A stretch of 64,000 bases of DNA from Sinotaia quadrata. Its lineage: Eukaryota; Mollusca; Gastropoda; Architaenioglossa; Viviparidae. How positions within the stretch are numbered: the first letter of the stretch is position 1; each line of letters opens with the position of its first letter. The stretch is from positions 3,050,001 through 3,114,000 of the forward strand of contig CM054182.1 of assembly GCA_028829895.1 (NCBI GenBank), in the 5' to 3' direction. A program made the translations under genes and the position numbers. Shown in pieces: positions 1 through 11,436 of the stretch. The notes beneath the pieces are model-generated. The model was given only the letters and a program-made list of their open reading frames with translations. It was not told the origin of the DNA and did no database searches.

Positions 1-502
1 CCTATTTGATACATAAATTCAGTTCTGTACAAAGAAACTTTCGGGAAACTACTATTGTCCTCAGATTTGATTCAAAATTTCCAATTCACATTTTTGTGTT
101 GTCAATGCCTTAGTGCTCATAAATGATTCATTATGTGTACTCATGTTTCAAAACAAAATACAACAAAACACAACAACAAAATACAACAAAACAAAACACA
201 ACAAAACAAAACACAACAAAACAAAACACAACAAAATAAAACAAAACAAAACACAACACAACAAAAAATACAACAAAAAGCACAACAAAACAAAGGTAAA
301 AGTACGTATTTTGAACACGTCAAATAAATATATCACGTCTGTCAAAATATGTTAAAACCTTTCTCTCATAAATTAATTTATTTTGTGTTATTCAGATTTA
401 TAATCCACATATATTTTGGTGTGGTTTCTTTCTTTTTCTTTTGTCTGTTTGCACGAGTGTTGTATTGCCCGTCGCCACTATCCACTCAGATACCATCACA
501 CA
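1..502. repeat. Left edge with an A/C-rich simple repeat
   Basis: Bases 155-296 are a simple repeat built from acaacaaaac-type motifs. It reads open on both strands only because it lacks stop-forming trinucleotides. The remaining sequence is AT-rich with no coding signal that I can see. Confidence 0.75.
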
Positions 503-1150
503 GCCACACCCCGAGACAATGACAATAGCATTCATCTAACTTATTTCATGACTTTATCACATATAACCACACCCCGAGACAATGACAATAGCATTCATCT
601 AACTTATTTCATGACATATAACCACACCCCGAGACAATGACAATAGCATTCATCTAACTTATTTCATGACATATAACCACACCCCGAGACAATGACAATA
701 GCATTCATCTAACTTATTTCATGACATATAACCACACCCCGAGACAATGACAATAGCATTCATCTAACTTATTTCATGACATATAACAACACCCCGAGAC
801 AATGACAATAGCATTCATCTAACTTATTTCATGACATATAACAACACCCCGAGACAATGACAATAGCATTCATCTAACTTATTTCATGACATATAACCAC
901 ACCCCGAGACAATGACAATAGCATTCATCTAACTTATTTCATGACATATAACCACACCCCGAGACAATGACAATAGCATTCATCTAACTTATTTCATGAC
1001 ATATAACCACACCCCGAGACAATGACAATAGCATTCATCTAACTTATTTCATGACTTTATCACACACAACAACACCCCGGGACAATGACAGTTATTAGTA
1101 TGTAGACTTTATCACACACAACAACACCCGAGACAATGACTATAACACTC
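503..1150. repeat. 55-bp minisatellite, about 10 full copies
   Basis: A 55-bp unit (core ccccgagacaatgacaatag) is repeated about ten times nearly perfectly. Two diverged partial units follow at about 1070-1150. Occasional variants (accacacccc versus aacaacaccc, and an inserted tttatcaca) distinguish copies. Confidence 0.95.
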
Positions 1151-1174
1151 ATCATTCATCTCAATTGTTTGTAG

Positions 1175-1345
1175 ATTTTTTTATTAGTAATAATAATTCT
1201 ATTTCATTAGCAATAATAATTCTATTTCATTAACAATAATAATTCTATTTCATTAACAATAATAATCCTATTTCACTAGCAATAATAATTATCATATTTC
1301 ATTAGCAATAATAATTCGCTTTCCTTGTCATTAATAATTCTAGAT
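1175..1345. repeat. About 24-bp AT-rich minisatellite
   Basis: Five to six imperfect copies of a unit containing aataataattctatttcatt. It is AT-rich and non-coding. Confidence 0.85.
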
Positions 1346-1602
1346 TTTTAAAAATAACATTTTCATTTTCTTAATTAATTTTATTCTCTGAATTACTGTT
1401 TTACGGAAATGGTTCTCCAGGACCAACGGTCTATGTTGCAACACACCTTAACGCATACATTCAAACAATGGTCGTACACACACACAAACACACACAGACA
1501 CGCGCACGCATGCACACATCCATGACAGTCCGCTTTATTTAGTACATCTAAATATTGCCTTTCTACAATGCTGGTCTTTGTCGTCCATTTTGTATTATTG
1601 AT

Positions 1603-2022
1603 GTGGTAATGGTGGTTATGATGATGATGATGAAGAATAAGATGATGATGATGATGATGGTGAAGGTGATCATGATGATGATGAAGAATAAGATGATGAT
1701 GATTGTGGTGGTGGTAGTGGCGGTGGTGGTGGTGATGATGATTGTGGTGGTGGTAGTGGTGGTGGTGATGGTGATGATGATTGTGGTGGTGGTAGTGGCG
1801 GTGGTGATGGTGATGATGATTGTGGTGGTGGTAGTGGCGGTGGTGGTGGTAGTGGTAGTGGTGGTGATGATGATGATTGTGGTGGTGGTAGTGGTGGTGA
1901 TGATGATTGTGGTTGTGGTGGTAGTGGTGGTGTGATGATAGTGGTGGTGGTGGTGGTGGTGGTGATGATGATGATTGTGGTGGTGGTATTGGTGGTGGTA
2001 GTGGCGGTGGTGATGGTGATGA
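1603..2022. repeat. Compound GGT/GAT trinucleotide microsatellite
   Basis: A 420-bp trinucleotide array (gtg, gta, gat, atg steps). On the minus strand it reads as poly-His or poly-Ser/Pro and on the plus strand as poly-Val/Met. These ORFs are composition artefacts. A short CA-rich stretch lies just to the left (about 1478-1517). Confidence 0.95.
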
Positions 2023-2131
2023 TGATTTCACGACATACGTCTTCTTTGTAAAGGTCAAACTTGAAGACATGAATTGCATGCATGAGTAAGAGGGGTGAGA
2101 GAACTCGCGAGCATGAGGCATCCAGTCTTAC

Positions 2132-2200
2132 CCATTCATACGACTCTGGCACCAGCACTGCAAGCGTTGTGAACAGCAATAGTAGTGAGAAAGCCTTCAT
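2132..2200 (-). CDS. Signal-peptide first coding exon of a gene leaving the window to the left
   Basis: On the minus strand an ATG at 2200 directly follows an AG acceptor (2202-2201, preceded by a T-rich stretch). It opens 23 codons that end exactly at a GTAAGA donor (GT at 2131-2130) in phase 0. The peptide begins MKAF followed by a run of Leu/Phe/Thr/Ala/Val typical of a secretory signal and ends near ESYEW. The next exon should lie at lower coordinates. None is recognisable in the remaining 2.1 kb, which is mostly repeats, so the gene probably continues outside the window. It has the same size, phase and AG-near-ATG design as the signal exon of the acidic-repeat gene at 38.9 kb. The family is unknown. 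The call rests on splice signals plus peptide character only. Confidence 0.5.
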
Positions 2201-2202
2201 CT

Positions 2203-2551
2203 GTAACATGAAAGATTTCAAATAATTCAATCAATAGCCAGGCGTGAATCGGGAATTATTAAACTTGACTGATTGATTGACCTGCTGGTTTGTTTGTTGG
2301 TTGGTTGGTTGCCTGATTATCAGGTTTGGTGATACAAATATTCATTTTGCTTTCTTTAGTACTTAATAATGATAAATATTTCTCTACAGTGTTTGGGAAT
2401 CTATAGCAATATATTTTTTATTATGTTATTAAAGTTTTGTCCACTTTGGTACTTGTTTAATTACAGTGGTTGAACCTTCCATACATGTTGTGATTTAATA
2501 TAAAATATAGTCTGTAGCATTAGTAAATAAATACTCATTAAATTTCTTATA
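2203..2551. other. No recognisable gene
   Basis: AT-rich sequence with a short ttgg run near 2300. It should contain the 5' intron of the minus-strand signal-exon gene, but no earlier exon or promoter is evident. Confidence 0.5.
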
Positions 2552-2627
2552 ATAATAATAATAATAATAAACTGAAGTCGTGGAAAGAGGCATAATAATA
2601 ATAATAATAATGATAATAATAATAAAA
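2552..2627. repeat. (AAT)n array containing a minimal non-LTR element 3' end
   Basis: Two (AAT)n tracts flank a short tag, gaagtcgtggaaagag (within about 2571-2593). The same tag closes the longer element copies at about 3105 and 3220. It appears to be an extremely 5'-truncated insertion, with the AAT tract serving as target and/or tail. Confidence 0.7.
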
Positions 2628-3127
2628 CCCCAGAAAGAGCATGGATGCATCAACCAGAAGCAGTCACCGAAACAGAAGAAGTCAAAATACTATGGGACTT
2701 CGAGATAAGAACAGACCGGGTGATTCCTGCAAGACGACCAGACATTGTAGTTCTCAATAAGTCCAACAGAACAGTAACAATTATTGATGTCGCTGTTCCA
2801 AGTGATAGAAACATAAAAACAAAAGAAAGAGAAAAAATAGAAAAATACCAAGACCTCAGATTAGAAATCCAGAGACTGTGGAATGTAAAAGCAGAAGTGA
2901 TACCAATAGTGATAGGAGCCTTGGGGAACATAACATCAGAATTGGAAGGCTACCTGAATAAACTCCCTGGAAACCACAGAATCGCTCCACTACTCAAAGC
3001 AGCGCTCCTCGGAAGTGCCCATATCCTCCGTAAAACCTTGGATCTCCCAGAATCTTGGTAAGATTCCGAGACCTTGGATCACAGCCGACAGTCAAACAGA
3101 AGTCGTGGAAAGAGACTGAATAATAAT
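2628..3127 (+). mobile_element. 5'-truncated non-LTR retrotransposon, C-terminal endonuclease fragment
   Basis: The open frame runs from the AAT junction to a stop at 3059-3061; a 138-codon stretch begins at Met 2645. It contains RRPDIVV followed about 14 residues later by IIDVAVP, that is a PD...D core, and then an EKYQDL/WNVK region. This matches the C-terminal restriction-like endonuclease of R2/R4/Dong/NeSL-type non-LTR elements. That endonuclease makes the first-strand nick for target-primed reverse transcription. No reverse-transcriptase domain is present, so this is a dead 5'-truncated copy. It ends with the tag gaagtcgtggaaagag and a short AAT tail. Assignment to a specific clade is inference. 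Confidence 0.7.
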
Positions 3128-3128
3128 T

Positions 3129-3246
3129 GCCCACATCCTCCGTAAAACCTTGGATCTCCCAGAATCTTGGCAAGATTCCGAGACCTTGGATCACAACCGA
3201 CAGTCAAACAGAAGTCGTGGAAAGATGCTGAATAATAATAATAATT
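3129..3246 (+). mobile_element. Second 3'-end copy of the same non-LTR element
   Basis: Near-identical repeat of the last roughly 110 bp of the preceding copy (from the cctccgtaaaaccttgg segment through the gaagtcgtggaaag tag), again ending in (AAT)n. A few substitutions separate the two. It is consistent with another strongly 5'-truncated insertion into, or tandem duplication at, an AAT tract. Confidence 0.75.
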
Positions 3247-3323
3247 TTGTCTTAAGAGTCGTCTTGAACATAGTCTCTTTGGAGTGGCAGCAAATTCCAG
3301 ATAGATAGACTCGGGGGAAAAAC

Positions 3324-3324
<1 letters not shown>

Positions 3325-3406
<82 letters not shown>

Positions 3407-3495
3407 AGAGAGAGTGTGTGTGAGAGAGATAGAGTGAGACTGTGAGAGAAAGTGTATGTATGTGTGTGAAGGTATGTAAGAGAGACTGTGTAGCG

Positions 3496-3530
<35 letters not shown>

Positions 3531-3580
3531 AGAGAGTGTGTGTGTGAGAGAGATAGAGTGAGACTGTGAGAGAAAGTGTA

Positions 3581-3664
<84 letters not shown>
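3325..3664. repeat. (AG)n/(TG)n compound microsatellite
   Basis: Blocks of (AG)n and (TG)n, including a local duplication of a segment of roughly 180 bp (compare about 3380-3470 and 3500-3590), ending in a long (TG)n of about 80 bp. Confidence 0.95.
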
Positions 3665-3666
<2 letters not shown>

Positions 3667-4424
3667 CTTAATTATTTGCTTGCAGTTCTTTCATCACAAG
3701 TTTAGAGAATGTTTGGTGCGTACACTTGATCATGTTATAGCTATTGTCTATTGCTTATCTTATTGTTTAACTTTATCTATTGCTTATCTCATTGTGTTAA
3801 TTACAGGTGAAATATGTTTGCTGCTTTCGTGCACAGACAAATAAGATGTAAATGAATTAATATTTGCTTAAATGTATTTAATCGGTGTGTATTTCGTATT
3901 ATTAGGATTTCTCTTGCGTAAGTGTGTTCGACAATGTGGAATTAACTCTTTGCCATTTCTAAAGACAAAAAGTGGTATCATCTCATGCGTAAATGGCTTC
4001 AGCAAGGTTAGTGCATTCGTCTATGGTAATTAATTTTAAAATGTTACCTTTCTGTATTCCATAGATCCAGTTGAAGAAAGACGACCTTGACGAGTGATGG
4101 AAAGATAGACGTTCACAGGTCTCGGCAATTTGGATTGCCTCTTAACTGTTTTCTTCGATCCTTATTTTATTCCCTCTAACTTTCCGTCCCTCTGTCCTTC
4201 AAGGGCGTGATTAGAACAAGCTACCTTCGTGTTGACTCTATGGCCCAGAGCGTGAATTGTTTAAGAATGGTGTGGGGTCGTTAGATGTGACAATCACGCC
4301 TTTAGAAATATCCGATAGTTATTTTCGACATTCAGTATCCTCTTATCTCAGTAAGTGCAGTCCTGTGTTGTCGGGTTTAATTATCTTATCTGTCTTAAAC
4401 ATCCTCTCGCTGGGAATGGATTGT
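3665..4424. other. No recognisable gene
   Basis: Mixed AT-rich sequence. Short ORFs are present but show no domain, signal peptide or splice-supported structure. Confidence 0.5.
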
Positions 4425-4905
4425 CTTTGGTCGCTAGGTTCAAGTATTATTTTATATGCCGAGATAATTAATTAAATTATTATTTGTGATCGCTAGGTCC
4501 AAATACCCTTTTATCTGCCTAGATAATTATTATATGTGGTCGCTAGGTTCAAGTACTTTTCTATGTGCCAAGGTAATTAATTATTATTTGTGGTCGCTAG
4601 GTCCAAGTATTTTTCTATGTGCCAAGATAATTAATTACTATTTGTGGTCGCTAGGTCCAAATATCCTTTTATCTGCCTAGATAATTAATTATTATTTGTG
4701 GTCGCTATGTTCAAATGATCTTTGGTTTTGAAGTCGTCTTATTAGACTTGACATAATTATGGTCCATGGTTTTGAAGTCGTCTTATTAGACTTGATATAA
4801 TTATGGTCGATGGTTTTGAAGTCGTCTTATTAGACTTGATATAATTATGGTCGATGGTTTTGAAGTCGTTTTACACGACTAAATACAATTATTGGTAGCT
4901 GGTTT
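4425..4905. repeat. Two adjacent minisatellites, about 57 bp and about 46 bp units
   Basis: 4425-4715 holds about five copies of a unit containing ggtcgctaggtccaa. 4716-4905 holds about four copies of a unit containing tttgaagtcgtcttattaga. A ggtcg motif occurs in both unit types. Confidence 0.9.
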
Positions 4906-4959
4906 TAAAGTTTTCATACTGCACTACAAAATCAGCGACCAATAATTGTCCTCTTACTG

Positions 4960-4960
<1 letters not shown>

Positions 4961-4997
<37 letters not shown>
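4961..4997. repeat. (TA)n microsatellite
   Basis: A run of about 18 AT dinucleotides. Confidence 0.95.
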
Positions 4998-4999
<2 letters not shown>

Positions 5000-5149
5000 T
5001 TATTTTCACTGATTCAGAAATATTCTTATATGACTATTTGTTATTATTGGTCGTTGTGTTCACAAGTTTTAGTCTATGAATATTCTCCTAGCTGTTAAAT
5101 CCGGGTGCGTTCTTTGTTAAAGTCATCTTACCCATAAATATTACTACTA

Positions 5150-6145
5150 ACTGTTATTTTTAAAGTAATCTTATTTAACTAATTATCTTTGATTTTTAGT
5201 CTTAGAGTCATCTCACTTAACTAAATATTATCTTTGAATATTAAAGTAATTTAAATATAAATGACTAAATATTATCGTTGACTATTAAAGTCATCTTACT
5301 TAACTAAATATTATCATTGTTAGTTTTAAAGTAATTTTACTTAACTAAATATTATCATTGTTAGTTTTAAAGTAATTTTACTTAACTAAATATTATCTTT
5401 GTTAGTTTTAAAGTAATTTTTACTTAACTAAATATTATCTTTGTTTGTCTTAAAGTCATCTTACTTAACTAAATATTATCATTGTTAGTTTTAAAGTAAT
5501 TTTACTTAACTAAATATTATCTTTGTCTTAAAGTCATTTTAAATTAATATTATCATTGAAGGTTTGTTTTAAAATCATTTTGCTTAACTAAATATTATCT
5601 TTAACTGTTACATTTAAAGTCATCTCACTTAACTAAATATTATCTTTAACTGTTACATTTAAAGTCATCTTACTTAACTAAATATTATCTTTAACTGTTA
5701 CATTTAAAGTCATCTCACTTAACTAAATATTATCTTTAACTGTTACATTTAAAGTCATCTTACTTAACTAAATATTATCTTTAACTGTTACATTTAAAGT
5801 CATCTCACTTAACTAAATATTATCTTTAACTGTTACATTTAAAGTCATCTCACTTAACTAAATATTATCTTTAACTGTTACATTTAAAGTCATCTCACTT
5901 AACTAAATATTATCTTTAACTGTTACATTTAAAGTCATCTCACTTAACTAAATATTATCTTTAACTGTTACATTTAAAGTCATCTTACTTAACTAAATAT
6001 TATCTTTAACTGTTACATTTAAAGTCATCTTACTTAACTAAATATTATCTTTAACTGTTACATTTAAAGTCATCTTACTTAACTAAATATTATCTTTAAC
6101 TGTTACATTTAAAGTCATCTTACTTAACTAAATATTATCTTGGGT
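5150..6145. repeat. 45-bp AT-rich minisatellite, about 20 copies
   Basis: The left part (5150-5560) is degenerate (variants with gttagttttaaagtaa). The right part (5580-6140) is about twelve nearly perfect 45-bp units with core acttaactaaatattatctt. The only recurrent variants are catcttactt versus catctcactt. The gradient from degenerate edge to homogeneous core is typical of array turnover. Confidence 0.95.
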
Positions 6146-7044
6146 CGATGGATTCAAAAGTTCCCGTTAGGCTAATTACCATTATAATTGTTTTTTAAAC
6201 CAAAACCTACTTAACCGGTCATCTTCAGAAACTTGTCTAATTTGATTTAAAATAAAATCTTACATTTTAAAAATTTTAATGTGTTCTTGTTTAACAAAAA
6301 TATAATAAAAGTAAAGATTACAATTAAACACACACAACACCTGAAGAGGGATATTTGACTCAATAATCAATGGATTAATCTTATCATGGCGTCTGCTTTA
6401 AGCGCTCCATTACTCGTCCAAATGAAAAAATGAAACTGGCGCCAATTTCAGCATTATTTTGGTCTTGGAGCTGGCAAATAATGGAATGACAGGTACACAG
6501 TCTTGGTGAGATACGTGATTGGAATGACAGGCTCTGAGTCTTGGAGAAGTAGCTGACTGGAATGACAGGTACACAGTCTTGGAGAGATACGTGATTGGAA
6601 TGACAGGCTCTCATAATCTGCTCAGCTGGAAAGCCAGACCATGGTACCCAAAGAGCTTCTCGTTCCAGCGCACTGGACAACCGTTTATATCTTGCATTTC
6701 CAGATAGTCATATTAGTCCAACCTGATATATATGAATACTGTCTGCTTATTGTCTGTTAAAATACTTCAACAAAATCTTTGGAAACACCAAACGGTTGAG
6801 AAAAGTCTTAGTTTTTATTGCTTATTTTGATCAAGTCTTGATCAAGAGAAAAAAAATAACCAGCAACAAAACTATTTGACCTATAATATATAGAATTCTA
6901 AAACCTTGTTTATTACTTTTTAAGCCAATCTTCTTTACGAATGATAGGACTTTAATAAATATTTCTTTTTTCAGAAAATATAAATATTTAATCAAATCGA
7001 AGTTTGAACAAATACATTTCTTTGGACAAACTCTAACATATTTA
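6146..7044. repeat. AT-rich interval with a short duplication
   Basis: 6484-6606 contains two to three copies of a segment with ggaatgacaggtacacagtc, which makes a repetitive minus-strand ORF (6384-6680) that I do not consider coding. The rest is AT-rich with nothing recognisable. Confidence 0.6.
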
Positions 7045-7350
7045 TTCTAATACAGACTTGGAACCAATATATTTCGTCTGACAAGTTGTAACATATTTAG
7101 TCAAATATGGACTTATAACCAATATATTTCGCCTGACAAGCTGTAACACATTTAGTCAAATGTGGACTTATAACCAATATATTTCGTCTGACAAGCTGTA
7201 ACACATTTAGTCAAATGTGGACTTATAACCAATATATTTCGCCTGACAAGCTGTAACACATTTAGTCAAATGCGGACTTATAACCAATATATTTCGCCTG
7301 ACAAGCTGTAACACATTTAGTCAAATGCGGACTTATAACAGTATATTTGT
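7045..7350. repeat. 55-bp minisatellite, five copies
   Basis: The unit contains gacttataaccaatatattt and cgcctgacaagctg. Three central copies are nearly identical and the outer copies are diverged. Confidence 0.92.
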
Positions 7351-7959
7351 TCTTGGCAAACTCTAATATTTTGTCAAATGTAGCCTGCAAACGAATATAT
7401 TACTTCAGTCAAATATTTAGTGTAGTTCTGTTGGTCTTACTAATCAAGCGTTTTAACAGAGTTAAATGAACTTTAGATCAGGGGTCTCAAACTCAAATTG
7501 CTGAGGGCCAAATGAGGAATTGTAAAGTAACCCGAAGATCGCGTCACCGGAACATTTTTTTTTTACAATAATAAAAAGTCAATTAAAAGACAACATAATA
7601 AGAACATAGTGCTTTACAAATTTTATTTCATGATTTTAAATCATTTATTAAAAGTGTAATGTTTAACGTGAATGTAATTACCATATTAGGTTTACCGTTC
7701 GTGAGTTTTTGTTCTGGAAGTTTTGGTATTTAGCCGGCAGAGTTTTGCATCAACAAGGACCTCAGTATTAGATTTGAATTTATGAGAAGAAGCTAAACTC
7801 AGTGTTTTACCTCAACAAGGGATTCAATATTAGGTTTGAATTTATGAGAAGAAGCTAATCTCAGTGCTGCTTGCAAATGTTTATCAGTAAGCCGTGACCT
7901 TAGCACAGACTTGTTAACCTTCATGGCTGAGAAAAATTGTTCACATACATATATACTTC

Positions 7960-8070
7960 CAGACATTGCCATAATTCTTGCAGTAACAGAGAGTAACCTT
8001 CCAGACATTGCCATAATTCTTGCAGTAACAGAGAGTAACCTTCCAGACATTGCCATAATTCTTGCAGAGT
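7960..8070. repeat. 42-bp triplication inside the hAT fossil
   Basis: Three copies of a unit containing cttccagacattgccataat, lying within the coding region for the transposase C-terminal segment. The unit is a multiple of three, so it extends the ORF at 7799-8056 instead of breaking it. Confidence 0.9.
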
Positions 8071-8611
8071 AACCTTGGAAACCTTTCTCGTGAAAGAATC
8101 ATGCAGAATTCCGGAATCCCTAATTCTGCAAATTTTGCTTCAAGTTAGTATCGCATTGAAGTTCTACAAACTCCATTTGCAATTCCTCTGCAACACTGTC
8201 AATTTCTACAGCAAACGGTGTTGAAAAAAGTTGAAATTGCAGCTCCAGTACCTTAACGTCTTCAAAGTGCACATCAAACTGTTGAAGTAAGTTAGACAAC
8301 AAATATGTATATTCTTTCAAACGTTTGGGTTCACATTTCCTAAGGAATTGAGGGTTGAGAAATGGGCCAAATTGCTCTCATTCAACTGCTTCATCTATAA
8401 ACGTAATTTAACTCTGAACGATTTCACATTGTCATACATCTGCTTGATAATCTGCTTTTTCCTTAAAGCTTAAAGTTCAATGCATTCAAGTGATTTCTAA
8501 TATCTGTTAGAAAAGCAAGACTGCATAAAAAAAAGTAGAATCAGTCAGCAAAGTAACTGCTTTATTTTTCATTTTCATGAATGTAGCGATTTCATCCCTA
8601 AGTGCAAAGAA

Positions 8612-8704
8612 ACGCTTCAGAACATTTTCAGGACTTCGCCATCTAACTTCAGTGCACGCTTCAGAACATTTCCACGTCTTCGCCATCTAACTTCAGAGTG
8701 ATAA
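8612..8704. repeat. About 46-bp duplication inside the hAT fossil
   Basis: Two copies of a segment containing cgcttcagaacatttt and cgccatctaacttcag. It duplicates the coding region for the EVRW...VLKR stretch and breaks the frame. Confidence 0.85.
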
Positions 8705-9242
8705 AGAAGTTCACCATACGCAGAGTCCATATCTGCAAGAAATGACGTGAAGTGAATTGCCTGTGATTCAGCCCCGAGAACGTATAAAGTTGATTGTTTT
8801 AACTACTACATCCATCACTTCTTTCATTTGTAGACTTTTATACAAAGAGTTTCTTGAAAATGCAATGTATACTAGTGAAGTTGATTCCCACTGTTTCGAG
8901 ACTGTTTAATTTGTTTTTCACCAATCCAACTACACCTACATTTTCAGAACACATTGATGGTGCACTCTCTGTGGCCTAAGATACAAGTTTATCCCATGGT
9001 AAGCCATATTTATCAATGCATTTATCCAGAGCTTGAAATAAATCACGTCCAGTTGTTGTACACTTCAATGGTATTAATTCTAGGAATTCTTCTGTCAGAT
9101 TTAAACTGCAGTCTACACCTCTGATAAACACAACACATTGTGCAGTATCTGATACATCTGTCGAGAGCAATTGAAAATGCTTCAAACTCCTTAGCCGTTT
9201 CAATTAATTGTTTCTCTACATTGGCTGATAAATCTGTAATCC

Positions 9243-9334
9243 TGGTGACAACTGTTTTGTGTGACAACTGTTTTGTGTGACAACTGTTTTGTGTGACAAC
9301 TGTTTTGTGTGACAACTGTTTTGTGTGACAAGCT
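9243..9334. repeat. 16-bp array inside the hAT fossil
   Basis: About six perfect copies of gacaactgttttgtgt. They derive from the codons preceding the transposase TRITDLS segment. Confidence 0.95.
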
Positions 9335-9552
9335 TATGCCTTCAACAATTGTTTTTTACCTGGAAGTAAAATGTCACTTACCTTTAAAAGACATTCTTTA
9401 ATGACTAAGCCATCTGTGAAGGGCCGTGATGACTTTGCTATCAGTTCACTTATAACAAAACTTGCTCTTACTGAATTTTCGTTGGATTAACTGATGGTAA
9501 AGAAACTTTGTTGATTTAAGTTGCATAACTTTATCTCTAACTTTGTATGCGT

Positions 9553-9885
9553 ACACTTTATATTTCTCATGGTGCATTGTTTCGTAATGCCGACGTACAC
9601 ATCATATTTCCCATGGTGCATTGTTTCGTAATGTTGACGTACACATCATATTTCTCATGGTGCATTGTTTCGTAATGTTGACGTACACATCATATTTCCC
9701 ATGGTGCATTGTTTCGTAATGTTGACGTACACATCATATTTCTCATGGTGCATTGTTTCGTAATGTTGACGTACACATCATATTTCTCATGGTGCATTGT
9801 TTCGTAATGTTGACGTACACATCATATTTCTCATGGTGCATTGTTTCGTAATGTTGACGTACACATCATATTTCCCATGGTGCAT
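9553..9885. repeat. 44-bp array inside the hAT fossil
   Basis: About seven to eight copies of a unit containing catggtgcattgtttcgtaa. The right-most copy merges into the BED zinc-finger coding sequence, so the array was amplified from codons just after the finger. The 44-bp unit is not a multiple of three and shifts the frame with each copy. Confidence 0.93.
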
Positions 9886-10090
9886 TGTTTCATAATGTCG
9901 ATGCATGTTGTACTCCTTTGGAACAGTTATCGTTTGTTGACAAACGAGACATTGAGTTTTATCGCTAACCTCAGTGACAAAATATAAATCCTTCCATTTT
10001 ACTTTTTTTTTAAAAAAAACTCTTTTCGTCCACGAGCTTTCTTTTTATTCGAAACAGAAGACATTTATATGGGCACTTATTTTTATAAAA

Positions 10091-11204
10091 TTTAGCAAAA
10101 CCAACTTGATCACTTCCGCTATATAAACCGGATATCCGCATTGGGCGCGGCAAGAATTATCAATCAAACGACTACGAATAAATAAGTAAGACTTCTTATG
10201 GTTAAGACGACATTAACATCAGCGGCGGCGAGAAAAATATGAATAAATGAAATGTCATTTCTTTGAAAATCCCAAAATGCTTTGCGTACCGCACAAAATG
10301 CCTTCACGGCCACATGTAATATGTGTGTATGTATGTGCGCGCGCGTGCGTGTGACGTATTGTTGGGGGATGGGTACACATTATTAATTCTCCCACCATCC
10401 TAGTTAGGCTAGTTTCCAAACCGCACCTTCTGGCTGGTCACACGCGTTGGATACAAAAAAAAAAAAGAAAAAAGAAAAGAAAAAAAAAAAGGGTAGTGTT
10501 TAGATTCGAGGAATAAAAGGAATGCAGTTCCGAGCCCCATGGTACGTACAGCCAGGGTTAGAAATCTAAACCTAAAAAAAAAAAAGTTCACTAACAGGAT
10601 GTTTAATAATCACTAAGGAGTTTTGTATTATATTTTATCTGTTTTCATATTTTAGTTCAGTGTCAGGTAAAAAAAAATACCGTAACAAATTGGCTGCTGA
10701 AGTGAAGGCACATGTTTCCTGCACTCTGATTGGTTATTTTTAGTGACTAGGATTGCTGAGACTGGGCGTGTGCATCCATGGGGAGTTGTGGTCCCAGTGG
10801 CATACGGACCAGTTTGACTTTGAGGATTTATGGTCCCAGTGTCACTCAACGATTAAAAATGTTTATTCATATACCAGAAAAATTACAATGCATGTTCACA
10901 GTGAAATGATTAGTATTATGTTCATTTAAGTAATGAAAAATTGTGCACTATAATATATTATTTATATTTTATATTTGCAGTATTAAGTAAACAAAGGTTC
11001 AAAAATATATCGAAAATATTTTAAAACACTAGTACCATAAGAGCAAGGCCAAAGTAAAAATATAAATTAATGTTAGTTACGTATTGTTAAAATTATCAGT
11101 AGCAAATTATAAGCAAGTTGATAAAACAAACAACAAAAATACACAAGATCAATTTCTCATCAATATGCATTAATATGTGATATTATTATTTTGTTATTTG
11201 GTCT
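10091..11204. other. AT-rich interval with low-complexity spots
   Basis: An alternating purine-pyrimidine tract (gtatgtgcgcgcgcgtgcgt, about 10333-10352) and an A/G-rich tract (about 10450-10492) are visible. No credible gene; the short minus-strand ORFs lack domains. Confidence 0.5.
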
Positions 11205-11335
11205 AGGTAAATTAAGCAGCATTTACACAGATTTAATAATAAATGTTAATAGTAGTTGTAATTTGGTCTAAGTAAATTAAGCAGCATTTACACAGATTTA
11301 ATAATAAATATTAATAGTAGTTGTAAAATACAACT
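11205..11335. repeat. 65-bp tandem duplication
   Basis: Two near-identical copies of a unit containing taaattaagcagcatttaca. Confidence 0.9.
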
Positions 11336-11436
11336 ATGCATCCGTAAGTTAAAATTGAAATTAAATTGTTTCTAGTAGTTTAATAATAATAAAGGTTCTA
11401 CCAGTATATAGTCAAAATGCACTTGTACTTTGTATA

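Larger units (their letters stand above)
7479..10090 (-). pseudogene. Decayed hAT transposase, GTF2IRD2/ZBED-like
   Basis: A hAT-superfamily transposase relic read on the minus strand. Recognisable segments in order are: a BED-type zinc finger near 9990-9880 (CLVC ... HRHYETMH, Cx2C...Hx5H); TRITDLSANVEKQLIETAKE and the SIALD catalytic-Asp region near 9260-9150; DVSDTAQ...FIRGVD...TTTGRDLF...LPWDKLV (9150-8980); LLYHSEVRW and LKRFFALRDEIATFMK (8710-8550); FSTPFAVE...LQMEFVELQC (8250-8120); and the C-terminal dimerisation motif CEQFFSAMK..KS..RSRLTDKHL (7950-7800). Frameshifts and stops break it throughout. CAGGGGTCTCAAACTC at 7479 looks like its terminal inverted repeat; I found no partner at the other end. 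Four separate internal tandem duplications have arisen inside it. The order and motifs match GTF2IRD2-type proteins, which derive from Charlie-like hAT elements. Confidence 0.82.

Noticed and set aside
1393..2121. 242-codon minus-strand ORF rich in His, Pro and Ser
   Set aside because: It is a translation of the GGT/GAT trinucleotide microsatellite; other frames are equally open. Only the separate signal exon at 2132-2200 has splice support.
3566..3844. Cys/Val-rich ORF
   Set aside because: Translation of a (TG)n microsatellite; the same applies to ORFs at 38536-38902, 49413-49665, 51307-51552 and 59164-59370.
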